Shown piece after piece: positions 15,360 through 22,645 of a stretch of DNA of 64,000 bases (position 1 is the stretch's first letter; the number at the start of each line of letters is the position of its first letter). Below the pieces are notes generated by a model that had not been told where the DNA came from, searched no databases, and was given only the letters and a program-made list of their open reading frames with translations. A program made the position numbers and the translations under genes. Origin of the DNA: a virus; IMG/VR virus record IMGVR_UViG_3300035703_000005, positions 62,001 through 126,000 of that record. The stretch is one strand, 5' to 3'.

Positions 15360-16693
15360 TTAACCAATTGTGGGAGCAGTGAGAGCAACAGGAGTTGCTT
15401 CTGCTGCAGCAAGGTCAAGAGGGAAGTTGTGGGCGTTTCTTTCATGCCGTTATTGTTATCGTAAAGACTCTTTATTCTTTACTTCTCTATGTCACCATAG
15501 AGTCCAGACTATCTCTTCATCCGTTCTGGATGCTGGGCATTCGTGGGTAGATTATTGTTGGAACTCACTACCTAGTCGTTAGACCTGCCGAAGAACCTAT
15601 GTCCTCTTCGGATTGGTACGGGATTGTCTACTTGAGAGTTTCCCCGTTTAACCCAGTTTCGTCAAGGAATATTCCTATTCCAGGGTGACTACATTTAAGA
15701 AATCACTTCCATGCCGAGTCCAGCACGGTTCAGGACATCTGCCCAAGTATTGAGGACACGACCTTGACTATCCAGAATACTCTGATTGAAATTCAGTCCG
15801 TTGAGATTAAAAGCCATCGTAGAAACACCAAGAGCGGTGAACCAGATACCTACAACAGGCCAAGCGGCGAGGAAGAAGTGCAGCGAACGAGAGTTGTTGA
15901 ACGAAGCGTATTGGAAGATAAGACGACCAAAGTAACCGTGTGCAGCAACAATGTTGTAGGTCTCTTCTTCTTGACCGAACTTGTAACCATAGTTCTGAGA
16001 TTCGTTCTCAGTGGTCTCACGGACTAGCGAAGACGTGACCAAACTTCCGTGCATAGCACTAAAGAGAGAGCCACCAAATACCCCAGCAACCCCAAGCATA
16101 TGGAACGGATGCATAAGAATATTGTGTTCTGCTTGGAAGACGAGCATGTAATTAAACGTTCCCGAGATTCCAAGAGGCATTCCATCAGAGAAGGAACCTT
16201 GACCGAAAGGATAAACAAGGAACACCGCAGAAGCAGCAGCAACAGGAGCGGAGTAAGCAACACAGATCCAAGGACGCATACCAAGACGGTAGGAAAGTTC
16301 CCACTCACGACCCATGTAGCAGAAGATGCCGATGAGGAAGTGGAAAACAACGAGTTGGTAAGGACCACCATTGTAGAGCCATTCATCTAGAGACGCAGCC
16401 TCCCAAATAGGATAAAAGTGCAAGCCGATGGCGTTGCTTGAAGGAACTACAGCACCAGAAATGATGTTGTTTCCGTACATGAGTGAACCAGCAACTGGTT
16501 CGCGGATGCCGTCAATGTCTACAGGAGGTGCAGCAATGAAGGCGACGATGAAACATACAGTAGCAGCAAGCAGTGTAGGAATCATCAGAGTACCGAACCA
16601 ACCAACATAAAGGCGGTTGTTCGTTGAAGTAACCCACTCGCAGAATTGTTCCCAAGTGGAAGAAGATCGTTGTTGAGCAATTGAAGCAGTCAT
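15360..16693 (-). CDS. psbA: photosystem II D1 protein, interrupted by a group I intron
   Basis: Exon 1 is 15702-16693 and exon 2 is 15360-15447; joined they give 360 codons, exactly full-length D1 (359 aa). Exon 1 carries [20 protein letters not shown] and [20 protein letters not shown]; exon 2 supplies [20 protein letters not shown] and ends TAPTIG. The junction restores GTG ATG CAT (Val-Met-His), with exon 1 ending in T as group I introns require. Unspliced, translation would add only Ile-Ser and stop at 15695. D1 turns over fastest in light; phage copies maintain PSII. Promoter at 16863-16896, then a leader of about 170 nt. Confidence 0.97.
15448..15701 (-). ncRNA. group I intron in psbA (254 nt)
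   Basis: Contains group I core elements in order on the minus strand: AACGGGGAAACTC with a matching GACAATCCCGT (P4-P6 region), ACGACTA and the later GATAGTCT that can form P7, and a final G before exon 2. It has no internal reading frame, so mobility must depend on a protein in trans, presumably the 14575-15282 enzyme. The insertion lies in the codon between Val and His near the D1 C-terminus. S-PM2-type phages also have a psbA group I intron. Confidence 0.88.
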
Positions 16694-16862
16694 TTGTTTT
16701 AAAAGGGTAAGTATAAGTCCAGGGGGTTCTGGATGTTACAGTATTCCCCACAACACCCTCCATTGTGGGTATGAGAGACGTAATTTATACACCCTAGAGG
16801 TCTCGGTTTACGGGGTGTTACAAAGATTAAGAATTATGAGGAATCCTTAACATTTGTTTACC

Positions 16863-16896
16863 TATTTATCATACCACTGCTATAAAACCCTGTCAA
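16863..16896 (-). promoter_or_regulatory. psbA promoter, early and late elements superimposed
   Basis: TTGACA (16891-16896), 17-bp spacer, TATGAT (16868-16873); the -10 overlaps GATAAATA (16863-16870), a late-promoter octamer. The ~170-nt leader from here to the ATG at 16693 holds several GC-rich inverted repeats (GTAACACCCC and GGGTGTTGTGGGG) that could be regulatory; no ORF is seen in it. Confidence 0.75.
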
Positions 16897-16904
16897 GAGC
16901 CCCC

Positions 16905-17753
16905 TTACCCCAATTCGGATTTTATTAATTTATATATTTTTTTTGCAGCATTAAAATTGTCTATTCGACCACGATGAATAAGATCTCTCGATTTATTACT
17001 TAAATTAAAATCATTAGATGAAAACAATTTATGACAAAAAATATTATAGTCTATTTTATTCACAAATTCACTCGTTAAATGATATGGTGTAAACTCCTTA
17101 TAGATTACGTCATTTTTCCACAAATTTCTAAACATTTTAATATGCATTAAATTTCGACAAATTGTATCAATTGACGAAAATTTTTCATCAGAATTCCAAT
17201 CACCATAATGAGTTATTTGATTTTTACCATAAATTTGATAACGGTTTAAGTTTGTCCAAACAGGTATTACAACTTTAGGCGTTGGATATTTGGAATCTTT
17301 TAGTATTAAACCATTATGTAAAACGGTTTGGATAGATGATCCTGCATATCCAAAATTAACCACTGGTCTACCAGAAATCTGTTCTAAAAAATAAGGAATG
17401 GTATGCGTATCATCAACACCGATTCCAAATACATGAGAGCACCCAAACATCACAATAGATTCTTTCCAATTAATTTTATAAAATTCTTCAGTCCGGTAAC
17501 CGTATGAATTTAATGTATAATTAACTGAATGTGTTCTATAATACCAATTCTCGGGTTGTGATTTTAAATTTATTTCAAATAATTCTTTTGTATCTGATGG
17601 AACAAATTGGAGAATATATTTTCCATTCTTCTTATAATCATTAACATTACATATGTTTAGTGTTAAATCACAATTACAAAAGTCATTATTAAAAATTCTT
17701 GAAAAAGTGTTATCACATTTTAACTGGTCAAAGCTAACAGATTCCTCTGTCAT
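16905..17753 (-). CDS. SGNH/GDSL-hydrolase-like protein (copy 1)
   Basis: 282 aa. SIVMFGCSHVFGIGVDD (about residues 96-112) is the GxSxxxGxG block that places the catalytic Ser of SGNH hydrolases, and RPVVNFGYAGSSIQTVLHNG is the block II Gly/Asn region. A DLIHRGRIDN segment near the end is in the place of the DxxH pair, but H follows I rather than xx, so catalysis is uncertain. Paralogue at 19300-20181. Likely an O-acyl esterase or acyltransferase acting on a glycan beside the carbamoyltransferase. Confidence 0.6.
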   Translation of the reverse strand: MTEESVSFDQLKCDNTFSRIFNNDFCNCDLTLNICNVNDYKKNGKYILQFVPSDTKELFEINLKSQPENWYYRTHSVNYTLNSYGYRTEEFYKINWKESIVMFGCSHVFGIGVDDTHTIPYFLEQISGRPVVNFGYAGSSIQTVLHNGLILKDSKYPTPKVVIPVWTNLNRYQIYGKNQITHYGDWNSDEKFSSIDTICRNLMHIKMFRNLWKNDVIYKEFTPYHLTSEFVNKIDYNIFCHKLFSSNDFNLSNKSRDLIHRGRIDNFNAAKKIYKLIKSELG

Positions 17754-17756
17754 ATT

Positions 17757-17861
17757 TTATTTGTATATGAAAGGATCTTTAAAATCAAGAGCTTTTTTTA
17801 AAAGTGCATCTTGTCTTCTTGATTTTATCTTTAAAAAAATTTTTCTAATAAATTTAAACAT
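17757..17861 (-). CDS. hypothetical basic peptide, 34 aa
   Basis: MFKFIRKIFLKIKSRRQDAL and a short tail; strongly basic amphipathic helix. It fills the gap between the SGNH and carbamoyltransferase genes with 2-3 nt margins. Confidence 0.4.
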   Translation of the reverse strand: MFKFIRKIFLKIKSRRQDALLKKALDFKDPFIYK

Positions 17862-17863
17862 TT

Positions 17864-19288
17864 TCAATTAAAAACCTTTACGCCATATTTATTTTCCCAT
17901 TCTTTACAATCTTTCTCATCATTCGCCATAGGTTTTCCTTTAATATTCAAACTAGTATTCAATAACATGGGACAACCAGTTTTTTCATTCCACAATTTCA
18001 AAAGATCATAAAGTTCTGTATTCTGCTGTCTATTTACGGTTTGAACTCTACTTGTCTTATCTATATGAACAATCGCAGGGAACTTTTTAGAGTATCTACA
18101 TTTCACTGCATACTGCATATATGGTGAAGAATTCGTAGGCATCCTAAAATAATCATGCACATATTCCTCCATAATTACAGGAGCAAATGGTCTGAACTGT
18201 TGTCTCTGTTTTATATCGTTGACCATTGACTTGATCTTTGGATCTCTAGGATCAGCAAGCAAACTACGATTACCTAATGCCCTAGGACCAAACTCTGCAC
18301 GACCTCTGGCGACCCCACAAAGACCATGATCCATCAAGTGATTAACAATTTCTTCGTTTGATGCAACTGGTTTAATATGATATCCAAGATAAGGTCCATG
18401 CCAATCAATATGTTTCTTTTTGTGTGCAAGCACAGCACCAATTGCAGATCCATTATCTCCAGGCGCAGGCATAATCCACACATTATCATAATAATAATAT
18501 GCAATTGGATTTGCAACACAATTCAATGCACATCCACCCATTAATACTAAATTTTTACTTTTTACTTTACTAGATGCCACTTGCATGATATCTCTAAACA
18601 TTGTTTCATAAATGCTTTGAGTTGCAGCGGCAATATTAAAAGTGTTTTTAATGTCTGGTCTCCAATCAGAACATCCTCTATGTAAATTTTTAGTAAATGT
18701 AGCCGTTCTATATCCTATAAAATCATCATAGATTGCATCTTCACAGACTCTTTTGTCCCCATAAGCAGACATGCCCATGAGAATATATTCTTCTTCATTT
18801 GGTTTTAGTCCACACCTTTGGGTCATTGCAGAGTACCAAAGTCCGACGCTGTGTGGATATCTACGTTGAAATTTAAGTTTTAGTTTATTACCTTTTGCTT
18901 CCCAGATTGTAAGTGTTTGAAATTCTCCTATAGCATCAATAACCACCACGCAACACTCGTCAAACTGACTGGTGAAATAACCAGCACAAGCATGAGTATA
19001 GTGATGATCATAATACTTGATCGGAGCATCAACATACTTCTTGACATTTTGAATCCATCCTTGACCTGCAAGAAGTTGTCTAAGTGTTTTCTTGTATGGA
19101 TTCTCATACCAACAGACCAGTTCTGGTTTTCCAAATTTTAATGCATAGTTAATTATGCCATCATTTAACTGAGGATCATTTTTGATACCACTAAATCTTT
19201 CACTTTCACTTGCAAAGACTAATGTATCATTAACAAATACGGAAAGTGCGGCATTATGACTTTCTGATGATATTCCCCAGGTTATCAT
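17864..19288 (-). CDS. carbamoyltransferase, NodU/CmcH family
   Basis: 474 aa. N-terminal Kae1-like domain: WGISSESHNAALSVF, YYDHHYTHACAGYF (metal/ATP-binding His cluster), MGGCALNCVAN and MPAPGDNGSAIGAVL. C-terminal domain: GRAEFGPRALGNRSLLADPR, FRPFAPVIMEE and LNTSLNIKGKPMAN. Family members transfer carbamoyl from carbamoyl phosphate via carbamoyl-AMP to a hydroxyl on a sugar or antibiotic. It is shorter than typical NodU/CmcH proteins (550-600 aa) but all motifs are present. Flanking SGNH paralogues suggest a set of glycan decorations. Confidence 0.9.
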   Translation of the reverse strand: MITWGISSESHNAALSVFVNDTLVFASESERFSGIKNDPQLNDGIINYALKFGKPELVCWYENPYKKTLRQLLAGQGWIQNVKKYVDAPIKYYDHHYTHACAGYFTSQFDECCVVVIDAIGEFQTLTIWEAKGNKLKLKFQRRYPHSVGLWYSAMTQRCGLKPNEEEYILMGMSAYGDKRVCEDAIYDDFIGYRTATFTKNLHRGCSDWRPDIKNTFNIAAATQSIYETMFRDIMQVASSKVKSKNLVLMGGCALNCVANPIAYYYYDNVWIMPAPGDNGSAIGAVLAHKKKHIDWHGPYLGYHIKPVASNEEIVNHLMDHGLCGVARGRAEFGPRALGNRSLLADPRDPKIKSMVNDIKQRQQFRPFAPVIMEEYVHDYFRMPTNSSPYMQYAVKCRYSKKFPAIVHIDKTSRVQTVNRQQNTELYDLLKLWNEKTGCPMLLNTSLNIKGKPMANDEKDCKEWENKYGVKVFN

Positions 19289-19299
19289 GTGTTTAACTT

Positions 19300-20181
19300 T
19301 TATACATTATAAGATTTTAAAATTTTTGCTAATTGTGAAGCAGCATGTTTATTTAAAATTTCTCCTGGATGATGCAAATCTCTTGCGGAAAAAAGTAACA
19401 TATTTTCCTTAGATAATTCTCGATGTCTATTCCAATCAATGTAATGAGTTTCACAATCGGGAAGTGTTTTTTTGATAAAATCAAATTCAAGTCGATTCCA
19501 AGAAAAATCAATGTATACTGTTTTATGTTTCCACATATTTTTTACAGATAACATTGAAGTCATATTTTGAATTGTAAAATCAAATTCATGTCTTTCAGAA
19601 TATTTTTCTTTGTACCAATTACCATAATGAATAACAGTATTTGGATAATATCCAGTATGTCTCGATAATCCACAATAACCATGTATTACAGCTCTAGGAG
19701 TTGGATAAAAACTTGATAAAATTGTGGAGTTATGTAAATGAAAATTATTTGATGATCCAGCAATACCCATATTAATGACTGGTATTCCCAGTTCTTGTTC
19801 TAAAAATGAGGTTACTGTATGTTTATTGTCTACTCCTACACCACAGACAAAAGAACATCCAAAAATTACTATCGAATTAGCCCAATCTATTTCATCAAAT
19901 TGTTTAGTTCGATATCCAAAAGAGTTTACAGTGTAATTTACAACTTTATCCTTATAACGCCAATTAGTATCTTTATATTTTTTAAGATTCTCAGAAAATG
20001 TAGTTGAATTATCTCCCGCATTAAATTTCCAAGTAGTATATCCACTTTTTTTTAATTCCGAAACAGATTTGTGCCTAAATTTATCATATAAATTATCCTC
20101 CTTATTTTCATTCATAAATGAAGGATCAGGTATGGGAATAAAGCATTTTTCTGTAAAAGATTCTATAATTCTTGAATACAT
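19300..20181 (-). CDS. SGNH/GDSL-hydrolase-like protein (copy 2)
   Basis: 293 aa; SIVIFGCSFVCGVGVDNKHT holds the nucleophile Ser in the same frame as copy 1, and PVINMGIAGSSNNFHLHNST is block II. SARDLHHPGEILNKHAASQL at the C-terminus supplies a convincing D-x-x-H catalytic pair, so this copy looks more likely to be active than copy 1. A segment near residue 70 (YRDTNW.YK..V.YTVNSFGYRTKQFDEI) matches the other copy closely, confirming duplication. Confidence 0.65.
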   Translation of the reverse strand: MYSRIIESFTEKCFIPIPDPSFMNENKEDNLYDKFRHKSVSELKKSGYTTWKFNAGDNSTTFSENLKKYKDTNWRYKDKVVNYTVNSFGYRTKQFDEIDWANSIVIFGCSFVCGVGVDNKHTVTSFLEQELGIPVINMGIAGSSNNFHLHNSTILSSFYPTPRAVIHGYCGLSRHTGYYPNTVIHYGNWYKEKYSERHEFDFTIQNMTSMLSVKNMWKHKTVYIDFSWNRLEFDFIKKTLPDCETHYIDWNRHRELSKENMLLFSARDLHHPGEILNKHAASQLAKILKSYNV

Positions 20182-20193
20182 TTTTTAAACACA

Positions 20194-20217
20194 TAAAAAA
20201 AGGAGGGGGCCCTCCTC
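20194..20217 (-). terminator. terminator after peroxiredoxin
   Basis: GGAGGGCCCCCTCC stem with seven T following on the minus strand, 10 nt past the peroxiredoxin stop; closes the hli-prx operon. Confidence 0.8.
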
Positions 20218-20227
20218 AAAATATTTA

Positions 20228-20761
20228 TTAAACAATTACGGGAATTGTAGATTTTACATATGTAAGAACTTTTTCTGGAGTAGACCATTCATAAGGATCA
20301 GTGTCTGCATTATCGCGTTTGCCATCTTCCATGAAGAGTTGTTCAATCACTCCATCATTGATGATTGCTGCATAACGCCAAGAACGAAGAGCAAATCCAA
20401 GATTACGTTTCTGAACAAGCATATCCATACCCTGAGTAAATTCCCCATTTCCATCAGGAATCATTTTCACATTGGTAATCATTTGATCTTTAGCCCAAGC
20501 GTTCATAACAAAGGCATCATTGACAGACAAACAATAAATTTCATCAATACCAACTTCCCTAAATTCAAAGTACTTTTCTTCAAAACCCGGAAGTTGGTAC
20601 GCAGAACAGGTTGGAGTAAAAGCACCAGGAAGTGCAAACAGAACCACTTTTTTACCACCGAAAAGTTCATCAGTGGAACGAGTCACAAATTCACCATTCT
20701 CACGGAACATAAAGTCTACGGAAGGAATATTTACGATTTCTTCGGGAGCAAGTTGAGGCAT
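20228..20761 (-). CDS. peroxiredoxin (Prx5-like)
   Basis: 177 aa. LFALPGAFTPTCSAYQLPGF contains the PxxxT(S)xxC peroxidatic motif, with Arg later in FALRSWRYAAI completing the active site. The length and GIDEIYCLSVNDAFVMNAWA match the Prx5/AhpE-like class. It reduces peroxides. Lying at the end of an operon with two high-light-inducible proteins, it likely protects the photosynthetic apparatus from photo-oxidative damage during infection. Confidence 0.9.
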   Translation of the reverse strand: MPQLAPEEIVNIPSVDFMFRENGEFVTRSTDELFGGKKVVLFALPGAFTPTCSAYQLPGFEEKYFEFREVGIDEIYCLSVNDAFVMNAWAKDQMITNVKMIPDGNGEFTQGMDMLVQKRNLGFALRSWRYAAIINDGVIEQLFMEDGKRDNADTDPYEWSTPEKVLTYVKSTIPVIV

Positions 20762-20765
20762 AATT

Positions 20766-21056
20766 TTAATTAATAGAATGTTGTTGTTTAAGTTCAGGGT
20801 TTGGTTGGGAAGGTACTACAGGATTCTTAGATTTGTTCTTAATCACAATGAACGCATCATTTTGATAAGAAACTGTTCCAAATGGTTTAGCCCATTTTGG
20901 ATTTGCATCTGGATGAGTTGCAGTTCCTGTTACCGCAACTCCACCGATTTCAACTGAAAGTTTATCACTAATATCCCAGGTTCCAGTTTCCAATAATGTT
21001 TGTAGGACAACATTAAGTTGACTTAACATATCTTGATGATTATGTTCTGTCACCAT
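20766..21056 (-). CDS. hypothetical protein, 96 aa, between hli and prx
   Basis: MVTEHNHQDMLSQLNVVLQT then TWDISDKLSVEIGGVAVTGT and a Lys/Pro/Gln-rich tail. Overlaps the hli start-stop junction (ATGGTGA) and is 4 nt from the peroxiredoxin gene. Unknown function; context suggests a stress role. Confidence 0.6.
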   Translation of the reverse strand: MVTEHNHQDMLSQLNVVLQTLLETGTWDISDKLSVEIGGVAVTGTATHPDANPKWAKPFGTVSYQNDAFIVIKNKSKNPVVPSQPNPELKQQHSIN

Positions 21057-21172
21057 ACACCAGGAATAATTTGGCCAGTAGTGAGATAAGCGCCAACAGC
21101 GGCGACGAATCCAAGCATAGCGAGACGACCATTCAGGCGTTCAGCTGTTTCAGTAAATCCAAAGTTTTTCAT
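21050..21172 (-). CDS. hli: high-light-inducible protein (HLIP), 40 aa
   Basis: MKNFGFTETAERLNGRLAML followed by GFVAAVGAYLTTGQIIPGVW: the ExxNGRxAMxGF chlorophyll-binding motif of HLIP/CAB proteins with one membrane helix. HLIPs bind chlorophyll and carotenoid and protect PSII assembly under high light. Second hli of the operon, overlapping the 96-aa gene by 7 nt. Confidence 0.93.
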   Translation of the reverse strand: MKNFGFTETAERLNGRLAMLGFVAAVGAYLTTGQIIPGVW

Positions 21173-21183
21173 TTGATTTTTCC

Positions 21184-21270
21184 TCAATAAGTTTCAGATA
21201 GTTTTTCTACAGAATAACTCAGAAGCACAAAGAAGGCAACTGAAGTTAGAGTAAAGATTAGTTCAGTCAT
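21184..21270 (-). CDS. 28-aa single-helix membrane peptide between hli genes
   Basis: MTELIFTLTSVAFFVLLSYS then VEKLSETY: a short hydrophobic helix with an acidic/basic tail, the size of small photosystem or cytochrome b6f subunits. ATG overlaps the stop of the upstream hli (TGATGA). I do not recognise it as a named subunit. Confidence 0.5.
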   Translation of the reverse strand: MTELIFTLTSVAFFVLLSYSVEKLSETY

Positions 21271-21464
21271 CAGAAGATGCCGAAGAAGAACTTACCAGTG
21301 ATAGCATAAGAAATAAACCCAGCAATAATACCGACCATTGCCCAGCGTCCATTGATGCGCTCCTTTACTTCTGTGGGGGAATACATCCCATAATTCTCAT
21401 AATACATCTGTGGTTCTTTAGCAAACATATTTTGCTGACCACGTTCATTAGTCGTTACTGTCAT
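21270..21464 (-). CDS. hli: high-light-inducible protein (HLIP), 64 aa
   Basis: N-terminal soluble extension, then VKERINGRWAMVGIIAGFIS, the ExxNGRxAMxG helix of the CAB/ELIP/HLIP family, and a C-terminal TGKFFFGIF. First gene behind a near-perfect promoter (21490-21518). Expected to sit in thylakoids with newly made D1. Confidence 0.93.
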   Translation of the reverse strand: MTVTTNERGQQNMFAKEPQMYYENYGMYSPTEVKERINGRWAMVGIIAGFISYAITGKFFFGIF

Positions 21465-21489
21465 TTCGTTTATTACGAATTGTTACACA

Positions 21490-21518
21490 ATTATATAGGA
21501 AAAATAAAGGGGTGTCAA
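21490..21518 (-). promoter_or_regulatory. promoter of hli-prx operon
   Basis: TTGACA (21513-21518), 17-bp spacer, TATAAT (21490-21495) on the minus strand, 26 nt before the hli ATG. Perfect consensus implies strong early expression by unmodified host polymerase. Confidence 0.88.
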
Positions 21519-21556
21519 GCACCCCCCAGTATTATCCGATACTTTTTTGTCAGAAA

Positions 21557-22525
21557 TTACTGACCGATACGATTTACAGCAAGTCGTGAGCGATTCAAAA
21601 TGCTTCCAGAAAGAGGGACATAACCCAAGTCATCAGCAATTCCTTGTGCCTTACCACTCAAAGCATAATTGATGGCAGCACGAATATCACTTGTTTTAGC
21701 ACCATTACCATTCTTATAAGCAAGAATCCAAGTCAGAGTTGAGATTGGATATGCATTTGCACCAGAAGGATTTGGGTCTTCACCAGCAAGAGTTACGGGA
21801 TCAAGTTTGATGTTATTCAATGCTGCAGCACCAGACTTTGCGGTAGGAAGAACAAACTTACCTGCCTTATTTTGAATTGCTGCTGCCTGAAGACGATTTA
21901 CCTTCACAAATCCAGTATTCACATAACCAATGGCACCAGGAGTTTGTCGGATGTTTCCAGCAACACCTTCGTTACCTTTTCCACCAACACCAACAGTCCA
22001 CTTGACTGCCTTACCTACACCAGGACCCCAACCACCAAAAGCGTCCAGAGAATTAGTGAATGCAAAAGTAGTTCCAGACCCATCAGAACGATATACGACC
22101 CTCATCGGACCTGCAGCACAACCGACTTGTTTCCAGTCCTTAATACGACCAGAGAAAATATCAACGGTTTGCTTTTGAGTCAGTTTCAATTTACAACCAG
22201 GTTTGTTATAAGCAACTGCAATCGTTCCTCCGACCATAGGAATTTGAACGACACCACGCTTGACCTTTGCTGCTTCTGATGCCTTGATAGGTTCATCAGT
22301 AGCACCAAAGTCAACAGTTCCTGCAATATATTGACGGACACCAGCACCAGAACCTACTGACTGATAATTCACACGATTACCAGTTTGTTGTGAGTATTCT
22401 TGGAACCAACGTTGGTAGATAGGTGCAGGAAAAGTTGCGCCAGCACCATTCAGAGCAGGTCCAGCAAGTGCGGCAAAAGGTGCAGTAGCAAAAGTAATAG
22501 CAAAAATTTTAGTAGTGAGTTTCAT
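21557..22525 (-). CDS. pstS: periplasmic phosphate-binding protein
   Basis: 322 aa. Signal peptide MKLTTKIFAITFATAPFAAL-A; mature start GPALNGAGATFPAPIYQRW is classic PstS. Phosphate-binding motifs follow: YQSVGSGAGVRQYIAGTVDF, VYRSDGSGTTFAFTNSL and RQTPGAIGYVNTGF. It captures phosphate for the host PstABC transporter, a known cyanophage strategy in phosphorus-poor water. Expression is likely taken over by the host PhoB regulator through the Pho box immediately upstream (22564-22588). Confidence 0.98.
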   Translation of the reverse strand: MKLTTKIFAITFATAPFAALAGPALNGAGATFPAPIYQRWFQEYSQQTGNRVNYQSVGSGAGVRQYIAGTVDFGATDEPIKASEAAKVKRGVVQIPMVGGTIAVAYNKPGCKLKLTQKQTVDIFSGRIKDWKQVGCAAGPMRVVYRSDGSGTTFAFTNSLDAFGGWGPGVGKAVKWTVGVGGKGNEGVAGNIRQTPGAIGYVNTGFVKVNRLQAAAIQNKAGKFVLPTAKSGAAALNNIKLDPVTLAGEDPNPSGANAYPISTLTWILAYKNGNGAKTSDIRAAINYALSGKAQGIADDLGYVPLSGSILNRSRLAVNRIGQ

Positions 22526-22548
22526 AAAAATTGAGAGACTACGAAAGA

Positions 22549-22588
22549 ATTATAGTATATGAAAGTTAAAAGATAGTTAAGTGTTAAG
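22549..22588 (-). promoter_or_regulatory. Pho box and promoter of pstS
   Basis: On the minus strand, three TTAAC repeats lie at starts spaced 7 and 11 bp (+ strand GTTAA at 22583, 22576 and 22565), then TATAAT at 22549-22554, about 10 bp after the last repeat. The 11-bp period and position in place of a -35 fit PhoB-activated promoters. Confidence 0.85.
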
Positions 22589-22594
22589 GAATCA

Positions 22595-22623
22595 TAAAAA
22601 AACCACCCTAGAAAGGGGTGGTT
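22595..22623 (-). terminator. porin terminator
   Basis: AACCACCCC-TTTC-TAGGGTGGTT stem followed by T-run on the minus strand; it lies between the porin stop and the pstS Pho box. Confidence 0.82.
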
Positions 22624-22645
22624 CCACTCAAGATATGAGTAGTTA

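Noticed and set aside
16049-16390. 113-aa plus-strand frame inside psbA.
   Set aside because: Antisense shadow of D1; no motif. An antisense RNA to psbA is known in S-PM2, but nothing here shows a coding gene.
15695-16693. Reading psbA as a truncated 332-aa pseudogene.
   Set aside because: The missing D1 C-terminus is found 254 nt downstream with exact exon phase, and the gap has group I intron signatures.
21540-21565. GTCAG...CTGAC hairpin at the end of pstS as a terminator.
   Set aside because: It is followed by an A-run, not a T-run, on the gene's strand.
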